This document shows, piece by piece, positions 25,108-36,371 of a stretch of DNA of 64,000 nucleotides; the stretch's first letter is position 1; the number at the start of each line of letters is the position of its first letter. The notes below the pieces were generated by a model. It was not told the origin of the DNA, did not search any database, and saw only the letters and a program-made list of their open reading frames with translations. The stretch comes from Ulota crispa (taxonomy: Eukaryota; Streptophyta; Bryopsida; Orthotrichales; Orthotrichaceae), in NCBI GenBank assembly GCA_963920765.1, contig OY987250.1:3100001-3164000 (forward strand), read 5' to 3'. A program made the translations under genes and the position numbers.

Positions 25108-28100
25108 ATGGCGCCGTACGCGCACAATGCAGCCGATCTGGCGGCGGTACTGTCCAGCACCGACACGACGAAGCGAAACGCGAGCCTGCTGGCGGCGCTG
25201 GCCGCGGCCAAGTCGCAGCCGCTGCCGCCGATGTTCGTGGAGGCCGAGGACCAGCGGCCGGTGCTGGACCTGGAGGCGGCTTCGACGACCAGCAGCGTGA
25301 TTCCTGTCGTCGACATGTCGCGCCTGCATTCCAACGACCCGGCGGCGCGCGCGGCGCTCGTGACGGACGTGGCCACGGCGTGTGAGCGATTCGGGTTCTT
25401 CCAAGTGGTGAACCACGGCGTGGAGGAGGCTCTGATTCAGCGGTGCGAAGCGGAAGCGCATGAGATGTTCGCGCTTCCCTTGGAGGTGAAAGAGCGCGTA
25501 CATCGCCCGCCACAAACGTCGTTCGGCTATGGCGCTAATACCTGGGTGAACCAGGCGGTTATGCACTGGGCCGAAAGTTTTCACATGCAATTGCATCCCA
25601 AGTCCAACATCCGTGAATTCTCGGGCAAACTCTTCGCCGAGTCCGATCCTTCCCAATTCAGGTACCCCTCTCTGCTCCTTTCCCTCTCCCATTATTCACT
25701 ACTCCCTCTTTCCCTCTAAAAAAAGCTCCATATTAGACACATTTCTTGTTACCAGTATACAAAAATAAAAATAAAAACTCCGTTTTGCTGATTTCAAATG
25801 TTGAGAAAGCGTTTATCATGTTTCGATGATCTCATGCTTAGGGGCAAGTGAAGCGATTAGAGAGATTAGAGAGATTAGAGAGAGCATGCCTCTCTTAGCA
25901 AGCTTGGGCCTTGCTCATATGAGGTACCATTGTTACTAGTAACTTTTAAATCATCAATAACAAGGAGCTAGTAGCACGCACAAATATGATACTTTTCATA
26001 TATAATTTGGGTGCCCAAAGGGCAACATCAAAAGCTGGAGATTTTGCATACATTTGGGTAGATGGTATATTAATTCTAGAATGCATGTGACACTAACATA
26101 AAGACTAAAATAATGAGGAGATGTCAGCATTCACAAACTATGCACAAATATGATACCTTTTTTGCATGAAATTTGGGTGCCTAAATGACAACATCAAAGC
26201 TGAAGGTTTTACATACATTTGATAAATGATATATTGATTCTAGATTGCATGTGTCACTAGCACAAAGGCTAAAAACCACAGTTAATCCTTCACAAGAAAG
26301 CTTTTGGGGGGACAGAGGGAGTACTCAATAGTGCATGCCCAGAGACGAGAATGTTGACAGTCTCTCCAATGCCGATATTTGTTACCGCGGTGGTCGCTCT
26401 AGAGACCCCCCTGGTTTTTGTTAGACTTGTGTGTGTGAACCAATTGACCTGTTGTTTGCAGTTCGACGGTGGAGGAGTACATGGGGCAGATCGAGAAGCT
26501 GGCGCGGGAGCTGCTGGAGCTGCTGACGGAGGGGTTGGGGCTGGAGGCGACGCGGTTCAACCACTACGTGGAGCAGGAGCGCATGATGTCGATGCGGTTC
26601 AATCTGTACCCGCCGTGCCCGCAACCGGAGCTGGCCATCGGGCTGCGCGCGCACACCGACCCGCACCTGCTCACCATTTTGCACCAGGACCACGTCGCCG
26701 GCCTGCAAGTGCACATCGACGAGGAGTGGATCACGGTGAAGCCGCGCCCCGACTGCTTCGTCGTCAACGTAGGCGACCTTTTCCAGGTCTGCACTTCCAC
26801 CACTCCCTTGCCTCAAATCCTGGAATCCATCCCTGTCTTTGACTTGCGTTTTTCAATCCACAATATCCCCTTAACGGCTTAACCCTTAACCCCTAACGGA
26901 CGAGGCAACCCTTTGCGACCAGTACAATACGGTGTATTTTTCTTGGAGTGCATTCACACCTTTATTACATTTGAGATCAACAAAGAAGTTAGAATATAGA
27001 TCAATGTTGTTCTAGTGAGGTAGTCAAGATCACGAATTAAAATTTTTTGTTGGCAACAAATGCCAGTTACACAGTAGTGTACATACTATGTATTATAATA
27101 GCCTTGTCCTTTAAGGGCTAAATGACCATAGGGCATAATATATATGCTGGCGTATAATTGTCTTTTGCTACCATTAAGAAATTTTAATTTGGGATTTCAA
27201 GTAACTCACTAGAATTGCATTGATCTATTCTCCAACTTCTTTGTTGATCTCAAATGTAGTAGAGGTGTGGATCCATTCCAAATACAAGAAAAATATCTTA
27301 TGTTGTATTGGTCGCAAAGGGCTTTTCAGTCGTTTAAGAGTTAAAAGGCCACATTCTAAACATAATCTGAAATGAAGTGGTTTGATTTGCATTGTTAGTT
27401 GCAAAATATAGGTTATGAGTTAGTAAACCCATTTAGCTTAACAAGCTAAATGAAGATCAAATGCCCGTGTAGATTCCATCGCATGCCCCCATCCTCATGC
27501 GTCCCATCCCCATGCCTGCCAATAAAGTTAAAGAAAACTTAGTTACAAAAAATTCAGTTATCAATTGATTGACCACCACGGACACAATTTGAAATTGCAT
27601 TCTATTATATGTATATAGAGATATTTTAGACACGGCACAACCTTAAGCGAATTAATGAGATCTGCGCGAATTAATGAGATCTGCTTTGTGGGTTACTAAT
27701 TGCACTAAAACTCCACATAGTGAACTCTTTTTATCCTCACCACTTAGAATCCCAATTTTTTTCTTGTAACATAGTTCGATTTCGTATTACAATCAGGGAT
27801 TCTTCGATAGAAAATGCCGTTTTAAAAACAAAGAGATTTGAGTAGTTCATTTTAAACACAAAACCTTATCCCCGAAGGATGTTGCTGTTTTGTATATGGA
27901 CTCCCAAGTTGTATATGGATGGGGTATTTGGATAGCACATGAATTTTATTGGAGTTGTAAGTTTCAAGCCAAGTCATAGACATACTACTTGTCAACCAGA
28001 ATTTTTTGGGGAATTTTTAACATTTGTCATATAATCATTTCTTTAAGTACATACTAAATGGTTCTTGTACAAATACAAACACTTTTGGTAGGCAACATCC

Positions 28101-28599
28101 TTTAGGGGTTAAGCAAGGAGGTCTAAGCTTAGTACTTTGTATTATGAAATATGTATTGCAGAAAAACCATAAACCCCAAAATCTCTTCAGTTTTACCACT
28201 AAGGTTCCCAACTTGGTAGTATGACAAAACATTCTCAAATTTCATTATAGACGGTGGTTAAAATTAACGAAACCTGTTTGAGTGTTATATACTTAAAAGC
28301 AAGATGGATTAAGTAGCTATGAATTTCGGTAATTGCAGGTGTTGAGTAACTCAAAGTACAAGAGCGTGCTACACCGCGCCGCGGTGAACGGCGCATCAAA
28401 GCGACTATCGCTGGCGTGTTTCTTAAACCCACCGCTGAATGCAACAGTGGAAGCGCCACCGGAGCTGATCACAGCCGAGAGACCCCAAGTGTACCGGCCT
28501 TTCACATGGGGAGAGTACCTCTCCAACGCCTACAAGTTCCATCCTGCCAATGGAGGCGAGCGCCACGAACGCTTCTTACTGGAGTCCACTAGATCTTGA
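25108..28599 (+). CDS. Gibberellin 20-/2-oxidase-like 2-oxoglutarate Fe(II) dioxygenase
   Basis: Three exons, 25108-25661, 26462-26786 and 28339-28599, encode 379 residues, the usual size of plant GA oxidases. The N-terminal DIOX_N region includes GFFQVVNHG (about residues 98-106). The catalytic jelly roll has NLYPPCPQPELAIGLRAHTD, the iron ligands H249, D251 and H305, and R315/S317 (KRLSLA) for 2-oxoglutarate. LTILHQD and GLQVHIDEEW are typical of the GA20ox/GA2ox branch (DOXC class), and the second intron falls at GDLFQ/VLSN, where GA20ox genes also have one. The family oxidises gibberellin precursors or related diterpenoid acids in the cytosol; the substrate cannot be fixed from sequence. 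Exons 1 and 2 are strongly G/C-rich with G/C third positions, exon 3 much less so. Both introns (800 and 1,552 bp) are AT-rich and carry transposons. Confidence 0.93.
25702..26321. mobile_element. Stowaway-like (Tc1/mariner) element in intron 1
   Basis: The left end CTCCCTCTTTCCCTCTAAAA and the right end (reverse complement CTCCCTCTGTCCCCCCAAAA) match the Stowaway terminal consensus. TA duplications are at 25700-25701 and 26322-26323. At 620 bp it is long for a Stowaway, partly through an internal tandem duplication of about 150 bp (25978 to about 26120 and 26141 to about 26275, both starting cacaaatatgatac). Confidence 0.8.
26886..27121 (-). mobile_element. TTAA MITE, 230-bp subtype (M3a), intron 2
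   Basis: Begins TTAACCCCTAACGGACGAGG and ends with a decayed CTAA. It is the reverse complement of the copies at 36372-36601 and 51247-51480, sharing tttgagatcaacaaagaag. The end base block is shared with the next copy. Confidence 0.8.
27118..27344 (+). mobile_element. TTAA MITE, 230-bp subtype (M3b), intron 2
   Basis: Head-to-head with M3a, sharing four bases (CTAA, 27118-27121). It ends GTTTAAGAGTTAA. Its internal block gatctattctccaacttc is shared with the copy at 36372-36601. The pair makes an imperfect 460-bp palindrome within the intron. Confidence 0.8.
27866..28112. mobile_element. TTAA MITE, GGATGTTGC subtype (M4), intron 2
   Basis: The left end TTATCCCCGAAGGATGTTGC and the right end (reverse complement TTAACCCCTAAAGGATGTTG) form 20-bp inverted repeats. 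The body is 247 bp and non-coding. One target copy has mutated from TTAA to TTAT. Confidence 0.75.
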
Positions 28600-29390
28600 T
28601 AGTCTCTCACCTCATCACACAATCCCACATTACAACAACAACAACATACGATCACTTCCTTCGTCCTGCAACATTCAACAAAAAGGAACTCGATCATCTC
28701 GCTTTCTCCGCTCGAGATTGCACATTGATGATACATCCTCCGAGCTAGCATCGAAGTTCTGTGAAGAAAAAAGGGAATGTAGCTGACGCATTCACCTCTT
28801 CACCACCATCACCTCCGACGTTGCAATGGAACAACAATGAAAATCAGACCATCAAGCGTGCAAGAAATGAAGCAGAGTTGTGTACATTTTGGAACAGATA
28901 CTGTAAGATGAAAGGAGATCAGATTGATCAGCGCCTGTGTGGCCATTTTTGTTACGTCTAGTGCCGGCGTGCACTTGCTATTGGTAGATTATGGCATTGG
29001 TATATTTCGGCAATGGCATGCAGCTTTGGTACTGGTCCTGCTGGATTGTTGTATAGTAGTAGTTAGCATTTCAGGTGAGGTCTCTTGGGGGGAGGCGGGG
29101 AGTTTATCAAAGCTGGAAAGACACAAAGTAACTCCTTTGTAAGATAGATTTCGAAGGTTCATGTTGTCATTTGAGCTTTGAGTGCAAGTTGTGTATCCTT
29201 AGACCTGCAACTTCATGAGTTTTTTCATTGTTTTTTCGAGAGAGGAATGTGTCTGTCGTCCGCTGATTAGTTTCTTTAGTAAACTGTTTAAACTTTACAT
29301 GGAAGGTAATACTGATATTTGGGCTACTGTTCTTTTGCTGGATCTTAGCATGAGAGGCATCTTGGAGTTTTGGGGTGACTCGATTGTGCT
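28600..29390. other. 3' flank of the dioxygenase gene
   Basis: Probable 3' UTR (acaacaacaacaacat just after the stop) and intergenic DNA. No second gene is recognised. Confidence 0.4.
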
Positions 29391-29640
29391 TAGAGCATCC
29401 CAATCCTTATACGCTCAGAGTCTGATAAGAGCTCGTTAAAATGTTCTCTTGTCCCTCAAACTGATCATGTCAAGCAATGGGGCTTTCACTATTCATCTTA
29501 ATTTAATTGTGGTGAGCTTTATCTTGTATTCCACTTGATGATTAGTAGGACACCTTTGAAAAGCAAGGGTGGGGGACAAGAATTTTGAGGGCTTTTCAGA
29601 AGCAGGTGTACACTTGGCAAGTGATTGAGTGTAAGGGCGC
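29391..29640 (+). mobile_element. MITE, AGAGCATC family (copy 2)
   Basis: The end cttagagcatcccaatcctt and the internal ttccacttgatgatta, gggtgggggacaag and gaggg match the element at 4372-4690 in the same order. Confidence 0.5.
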
Positions 29641-30485
29641 ATATGCTCCTATACAAGGTTGGAGAGACTCAATAGATTCAAAATTTATTGGGATTTCAGA
29701 GATAATGGTATGATGTGCTTTGTAAGAATTGCATGTATGATATATTTTACAAGGAACGCCATATTTGTTAAATTGGGAAAAAGAATACATTTTGGGGCTT
29801 TTGAAGAATTAAGGTGGCCACCTTAATCCGAACTCTAGCATTTTTTTGGGTACATGTGCTCTCACCTGAGAGGAGGAATTTGTAAGGGAAAAAATCTTAA
29901 TAGCTCAAATTGAATCTAATACCTTCAAATCTAATTTTGTGTGACTTTTTGGATTTAAGGTGGAGTACAAAATGGTACCTCTGTTTTTCCCAATTTAACA
30001 AATATGGCGTTAAGAATTGCATGTATTATCTATATGATTCTAAACTTCTGGATTTTTATTTAATTTTAGATTGTTCAAAACATCCAAAATATCTCCAGAT
30101 GTTTTGGCAAAATTTGAGAGGTCTGTGGATGATTTGTATGTACCCCAAAAAATAAAAATTAGATTATATTTTTTCTGAGAATTTGGGCTATGCGAATTTG
30201 ACTATTATTTATACATGCAGATGCAATGCAAAGTGAAGTAACAATAGAACATGTTCTCTTTGAGGAGTCCTGTCAAAATCAATTCCCTCCCTACCAATTA
30301 GTTTAGAATGTACCAATCCCATATGTGATATTCATAACTGGCTCTAATGGCTAAAAAGGGATAAAACAACCGTAACTGTGCTAATTTTTTTAAGTTCAAC
30401 GTTCAAGTACCGATATTGTTGTATATGAGAAGGATTGGTAGTTTTTGGCTAAATGCCACTTCTTTGACCATAGGGTGGAAGAAAT

Positions 30486-30600
30486 CACTACAAGAAAAAT
30501 GTGTCTTAAATGATTAATTCACAATGATTACAAATGTCTACTACGATCATAATAGAGTCATCTAATAACCAATCATTTAGGACACATTTTTCTTATAGTG
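30486..30600. mobile_element. CACTA-type MITE, 115 bp
   Basis: The ends CACTACAAGAAAAATGTGTC and (reverse complement) CACTATAAGAAAAATGTGTC, with the 3-bp duplication AAT at 30483-30485 and 30601-30603, are the signature of the CACTA (En/Spm) superfamily. It is too short to code. Confidence 0.88.
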
Positions 30601-30603
30601 AAT

Positions 30604-31541
30604 GTGCTACACTTCAATGAGCAGGGACAACCCAAAAACAATAGAAAAATCAGCCAAATGAAATAACAAAGAAACTGATGAAAATTTAACTCTACCCAAA
30701 AAAATCAGTTCAAGTTTTGAGACATATATTGGGCAATATCTGCTGCAATTACTCATAATAGGTTGAAATTGAGAGATTCTGGATTTTGGCCTACCAAGTA
30801 CAAAGTCTCCCCACACATTGCTACAAACATACCTTAAACAATTCAGCAAAAAGCAGCAAAACGGTGAGTTTGGGAGACACAAACCACGGTGAAGCATGGG
30901 AGGGCTGTTATTTTGTTGGGGAAAGGGAAGGGAAGGGTATGGGACGAGGGGTATATTACGACGGAATCATGGCAGTGATTTTGAAGGGGGGGCATCCAGA
31001 TGAGATTAGAGTACTAGATAGGGGAAGCGGTCGAGAATGTGGAAACATTATTTAGTTACTCATGGTAAGGAAAGAAGGAAGGAAGGCTTGCTTGGATGCA
31101 AAGTTGCAAACATCAAGCCCTTTTGTGCTTGGCCCGAGATGAGGTGCCTGAATCTAGGCACTGAATTATTATGTGGACATGTAACCATGATGAATCGAGA
31201 AAGAGCCTGGCTTTGGAAATCACCCCCAGTCAGCCATACCATAGCCCCTCCAAGTGGGCATTGGGCAGGGCCAGTGATTGCCTCAAACTCTCCCCAGCAG
31301 GGGTGGTTTGCATGTAAGGCCATGACCTTCTTTCCTTTATCACTCCGGGTGTCCCGCCCTCTTACCAGGGGTGGTTCCCTTTCGAGTCCCAAGCACCCCT
31401 GTCCAGAGTGAATGGCCACCCACGGTAATGATAAGTGTTTGCTTTTTGGTTGTGTTGTTGGGGGTTGTGAAGTGTGCTTTGTGGATATCTCATCGTTGAT
31501 TCTTTCAAGATGTTGGGTCGTAGGTTGTTCCATCTGATTTA
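30604..31541. other. Spacer with a GC-richer block
   Basis: No gene. A 157-codon minus-strand open frame (31060-31533) and a 124-codon plus-strand frame overlap each other in a C/G-rich block, and neither has a domain. The stretch 31365-31400 contains a self-complementary ggggtg...cacccc around ttcgagtccc, vaguely like a Pol III box B, but no convincing SINE could be outlined. Confidence 0.35.
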
Positions 31542-31703
31542 GGGCGTCCTTCCTTCCATGAGCATCAATACCCGGTGAAATTATATTTAGCCGACTGATA
31601 ATCGGTCAGATCGGGGTTTCAAAAAATGGAACTCTGATCTGACCAATAATCAGCCGTCTAAATATAGTTTCACCGGGTACCAATGGAGCATGGAAGGACG
31701 CCC
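31542..31703. mobile_element. Tourist/PIF-Harbinger-like palindromic MITE
   Basis: A 162-bp near-complete palindrome. The left end GGGCGTCCTTCC and the right end (reverse complement GGGCGTCCTTCC) are followed inward by paired acccggtgaaa and atatttag blocks. The TTA duplication at 31539-31541 and 31704-31706 fits PIF/Harbinger. Confidence 0.85.
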
Positions 31704-31758
31704 TTACTACGTAACTCAAGAACTCCTTAGTCCCGTAACCCCTTAGTCTCGTAACCCC

Positions 31759-31838
31759 TTAACCTTTTGACAACTAGATGTATGATAAATGCACTTAGAG
31801 TCGACCTCTTTTTGGTCACTTGGTCGTCAAAGGGTTAA
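31759..31838. mobile_element. Minimal TTAA element, 80 bp (M5)
   Basis: TTAACCTTTTGACAAC at the left and (reverse complement) TTAACCCTTTGACGACCAAG at the right, bounded by TTAA. It is the shortest member of the class and shows how little sequence between the ends was needed. It is followed at 31843-31935 by a degenerate run of ccctnaa-like words. Confidence 0.7.
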
Positions 31839-32664
31839 TCCAGTGCCCCTGAACCCCTCAAACCCTCAATCCTTGACCCTTGAACCCTTTAATCTGTAAA
31901 CTCCTTAATTCTTTAATCCCTAAACGCTTAATTTGTAAGAGAACTAGAGAGCCAGCATTCTCTCGGGGTTAACCCCTAAACTACAAAAGTTTGTTCGACA
32001 GTCAGTTGAATGTTTGGGTAGGTTCCTATGAAATCAATTTTTGGTGGATGTTTTTGAAAATTGGAGACAAGGTGCACACAATGAACACCTTTGTGGTGAA
32101 AAAAAAATGATCTCATATCAGATGCTTGAGTAAAAAGTTATGCTACTCAAAAAAATTTGGGCACCTTGGATAATCTGAACATCTTTGAAGAATCTTATGC
32201 TAAAACTCTCATCAACTCAAGAAACTGCACAAAAGGTTACATTAGATCGGAGTTATGTCATTTTTTAGTATGTAAAACGGGATACAACTATACAAGTAAA
32301 AAATGCTCCTATTTTACAGGTTTTAATTGAACCTCTACCACATCCCAAGACTTCTAAGGCAACAAAGACTAAATATAAAACCCAATTTTCCAGACTTTGT
32401 CTTGCGATGGTAAATATCTTATTTTGTGCGTTTTATTTCAAGTAAAATTCGAAAGTTAAAAAGCACAACTCCTGGTTGGATCCGTTGCACGGCTTTATGA
32501 AAGTGTGGCCCTAAAAAGTGAGGAATTGCCTCGAGTTTCTACCCCCTTTCCAAGGGCCATCTGAACCCATTATGCAAGGGACCATGCAAGAGGGTCATTG
32601 GGGAGAGGGCCAGGTCGACCCCAACCAGATGCATTTGAGGGAGACAGTTTTGAAGTTTTCTTTA

Positions 32665-33113
32665 GGGCATTGATATGTGTACCACACCCTTTCCACTACT
32701 GTACCACATCCTTTCCACTACTGTATCACACCTTTTCCACTACTGTACCACACCCGTGGGTAAATTTTAGATTTCTACCATCAAAAAGTTGAATTTGAGA
32801 ATATGGAATGCAGATGGGGACCTAGAGATTGTCATTTAGTCTAGAACCACAAAGAAACATTGTAATTGAATAACTTTTAATGACAAAGTTCAGCTAGGGG
32901 GGAAAATATTACTTTTACTTTTGTTTATAAAAAAGATAAGCTTTTTCATTGGGTGTTGTTTGGTTAGAACCTTTTTATGATTCTAAACTAAATCAGGGTA
33001 GTCCAAATTTGAATTCCAAATTTTGAAGTTCAACTTTTTAATAGTAGAAATCTATAATTTACCCCAAGGTGTGCTATAGTAGTTGGAAGGGTGTGGTACA
33101 CATATCAATTCCC
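32665..33113. mobile_element. Foldback element with GGGAATTGATATGTG ends
   Basis: The left end GGGCATTGATATGTGTACC and the right end (reverse complement GGGAATTGATATGTGTACC) lead into long inverted arms. The left arm has an expanded 22-bp tandem repeat (ccactactgtaccacaccct) at 32690-32755. The arms match the core of the foldback at 17697-18537. Confidence 0.78.
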
Positions 33114-33497
33114 TTTTCTTTATTGTGAAAAAAGAGGAGTTGTTTGAGGGAGTCAATAAAGAGTTAGGCTTAGTTTAAACTAGCAACCAGACAAAATCTG
33201 CTCAAACCTCATTGGTTGAAATATCAATTTTGTTCACTGAAGTGTTCACATTTAGGATTTATGTGGTATTTTAACTTGTCATTTCATCAGCCAATATAGG
33301 CATGTCAGCATACAAGGTAGTAAAGTTTTGGGGATTGTTACTAGGGTGCCTCCAAACTTGTCCAGTAGGTGAACATTATTGCTTTGTAGCAACTTTCTTC
33401 TCCAACACCCTTGGATGACGCAAAAGCTCTCTGAAGGATGAAAGCCCAGACTAGGTGCCATTTTTTGTGTTTTGTCCGGTCACTAGTATGAACCAGG

Positions 33498-33745
33498 GCT
33501 TAGAGCATCTACACTCTTGCTTGTCAACTTTGATGCTTGTAAAACTTTACATTTATTCTTGAAATACCTCAAAATTCTTATCTTTCACCCTTGTCACCAA
33601 ATGTGTCTCCTAAAAAGTCAATTGATCAATCACTAAGTGAAATACAAAACAAGACTCACTAACTAGAGATGAATAATAATTTCATGGATCATTGCTTGAC
33701 ACACTAGGATTGAGTGCCACAAGAACATTTCAAGGGGATAAACCA
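33498..33745 (-). mobile_element. MITE, AGAGCATC family (copy 3)
   Basis: The end cttagagcatctacactctt is followed by blocks that match the reverse complement of 4570-4690, including tttacatttat and tcacc near aaatgtgtctc. Confidence 0.5.
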
Positions 33746-34100
33746 ATATTACGGGAGTGATTTTGGCTTCAACGGCTAAAATTTAGCATTTTGCATTTTC
33801 AGCCAGTTGTTCACTAAATTGCACTAAATAGTTTCCATATTTGAATTGCTATTCTAAAATTGGTTTTTTCTTACATAACTGGCCGATTTTTAGCTAATGG
33901 TTTCAAATTCAACTAATGTTTTCTGCTATATCAATTGGTTAACAATACAATAAATGCTATTTCTCCCCAAACAATGGTTCCCATGGAAGATTTCATTGGG
34001 AATGTGCAACCTTCAGGTTTTGTACCCGAAGAGTTACCTTGTAGCGACTCTCCTTCTCTGAAGGGAACACGTTCAAGCTTATCAAGCATGAACATGTCTT

Positions 34101-34436
34101 TTAACCTCGAAAGGACCAATGTTCTGTATGAAGGACAAATGGGATTTTGGGCATGTATTTATATATTTTGAAACAATATGGAAGATGGGGAATTCAAAAA
34201 TCTGTGTGGGCATCTAAATTTTTCTTCATTCCAACATTTATAGAAGAAATTATGCATAAATGTCTAGAAAACAAGGAAAGGCGGATGGTTTGAGCAACCC
34301 AAATTTTTTTTTAGAAACTATATTTTTTAAATAAAATTTTGAAATTGGTTCTTCAGATTTAGGTAGAGTCCAAGTAATCATTGGAGCAAATGTGAGATTG
34401 CTTATGTGTGAGACCCTTAGCTTGCATAAATGTCCC
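34101..34436. mobile_element. Fragment of a 0.94-kb TTAA element
   Basis: Begins TTAACCTCGAAAGGACCAAT, then gaaggacaaatgggattttg, the left end of the 0.94-kb subtype. Homology fades near 34390 and is not resumed after the element that follows, so it is truncated. Confidence 0.65.
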
Positions 34437-35389
34437 TTAACCCCTAAAACTATGAGGGTGTTTTTTGAGAAAAAAATCTTATACTGCCAACTTTTAGTGC
34501 AGTCCTCAGAATTGAAAAAAAAAAAAAAAGTTTAATTTAACTGCATGAAAGTATGTCAAACAAATAAATTAATGGGAGCAAAAATATCAGCCCACTTTAC
34601 CTTGTGGATTGTAAAATTTCAACATTTGAAGTGAGAAAAACAATTTTTTTATTCCTGCAAAACAAGGTTAGCAAACTTCAAACCCTCTTGGAGTAGATTT
34701 TTTGCTCTACACTAAAATGAGGTTTTTAACCATTCATAAGTGTATGATGTTGGGTTTACTCTTAAAAAATTTCAGAAGCAAACATGAAATCTAGCTTTTT
34801 CAATCTAAATCACCATGCAATGCAAGGAGGCTAAGTGAATTGGCAATGTAGTAGTTATTCTTTCATGATTTTTTGTGCAATGAGGAAGTTGTTTATTGGA
34901 AATCTAATTAGTGAAAATTTAGAGACAAACATTTGGAATACGTGATAAAAGTTTCAAGAACTATACGCTTATATATTGCATGATAATAGGGCTTGAAGTT
35001 AAAAGATTTTGTTTTTCTTTTAGAAACCACCTTGACATAGTTAACAAAGTTTGAATCCTTTTAGAATGTGATTTGAGAGCTCAATCTTTTTTTTGACAAT
35101 GGTATACCATATTTCATTAGTACATACATGCCAAGTTTCTAAAGGTGATGAGAGTTTTAGCATAAGATTCTCCAAAGGTGACCAAATTGCAAGTTGCCCA
35201 AATTCTTTCAAGCACCATAACTTTAGAATTGGGCATTTGATTGGAGAAAAATTTACATTTGCACTTGGTGGATAAATATTTATATCTTGTGTAACAATTT
35301 TGAGAACACCCAAAAAAGTTTGATTTTGTATGACCGTAACCAATTTCTCAAGTGTCCATTGAATGGGCACTTAGTCTTTTAGGGGATAA
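34437..35389. mobile_element. TTAA element, second subtype (T6)
   Basis: 953 bp, starting TTAACCCCTAAAACTATG and ending TTAGTCTTTTAGGGGATAA (target copy decayed). It matches T3 (19008-20727) through its length except for T3's 740-bp insertion, so it is the empty-site copy. No coding capacity. Confidence 0.82.
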
Positions 35390-35548
35390 AGAAAATATTG
35401 CCATGTGTCTTCTCTGCTAGCAAGAGTGATGTTACATAGCGTGACACTACTACACAATTTCTATCATCACTTTCATAAATATAAGGGCAACCAAAAAAGC
35501 AAATAATTTTATTCAAATGATGTTTACGTGCCAATAGTTGCCCATAAT

Positions 35549-35762
35549 CACTAGAAGAAAAACATGCCATAAACAACTGCCTCAAATTGTCACGACTAGG
35601 TCATATTAACTACCTTACAATTGCAGAAACAAGTGCACAACTGCAAGACTAGCAATCTAGTCGTGCAATTGTTGTGCAGTTGTTTCTGCAATTGTAAGGT
35701 AATTAATATGACCTAGTCGTGGCTATTTGTGGCAGTTGTTTATCCTTGTTTTTCTTCTAGTG
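35549..35762. mobile_element. CACTA-type palindromic MITE, 214 bp
   Basis: The ends CACTAGAAGAAAAACA are inverted and followed by paired taaacaactgcc and paired gacctagtcgtg/ttgcagaaac arms. The AAT duplication is at 35546-35548 and 35763-35765. Almost the whole element folds. Confidence 0.9.
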
Positions 35763-35765
35763 AAT

Positions 35766-36200
35766 GTAACCTTACCCATTCTCAAGCGTTTAAGGGTTTA
35801 TAGTACTTTTAGGTCTCAAAAAAATCACAAAAGAAATCCTCAAGGTTAGCCTTTCAACAAATTATGGAACATAATTTTTGTGGAAAAACATATTGTAGGT
35901 TATTTTGTATTAAAGGGCAAAGTGGCAGCTCATAGGATCCCTATTAGCAACTCTAGACCACATATCCTTATTAGAAACTCTAAACTACCCTTGAAATTGC
36001 TTGGATGTGTCCCTATGCATGTACTTGATGGTCCCAATCTCGACCCTCCCAAACTATCTCCTAAGTTGACATGTGGTAGTATTTGCTTGTGCAAGTGGCA
36101 TTCACTGCTCCACTTTAGGTTCAAGAGTGTGTGAAAAACACCCCAAATGTAGAATGCGGCATTGGGGATTGCTAAGGTATGGAGTAGGCTACCTTATTTT
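35766..36200 (+). repeat. Dispersed repeat R, plus-strand copy
   Basis: Matches the reverse complement of about 60240-60690 over most of its length (ggttagcctttcaacaa, gtggaaaaa, ttgcttggat, gatggtcccaat, atttgcttgtg). A similar reading frame is open in both copies (here 35880-36134), with a shared LKGKV, LKLLG, DGPN and ICLCK order. An in-frame 27-bp duplication is unique to this copy. The family is not recognised; it may be a remnant of a mobile coding element. Confidence 0.6.
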
Positions 36201-36371
36201 GATTCCTTCAATGCGTCTACAATGTGTTACAATCAGAATTGGTTTCCAGATTGTCAACCATCCGTTTTATTTTTTTCAAATCAATGTATTGGCATGGTTT
36301 GTAAATTATTTTGACACTCACTGGGCTGCTTTTGTGGTGCTCTGTGTTTTATGCTGCAAGGATTAGGGTGA

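Noticed and set aside
25048-25692. 214-codon minus-strand frame and other frames over dioxygenase exon 1
   Set aside because: Shadows of the G/C-rich exon; Arg/His-rich, without domain.
26351-26842. 163-codon plus frame and minus frames over dioxygenase exon 2
   Set aside because: Wrong-frame readings of the exon that carries the H-x-D motif.
31365-31400. Box B-like word ttcgagtccc as part of a tRNA or SINE
   Set aside because: No box A at a proper distance, no cloverleaf and no tail or target duplication found.
31060-31533. 157-codon minus-strand frame
   Set aside because: Overlaps an equally long plus-strand frame in a G/C-rich block; no family and no splice or promoter context.
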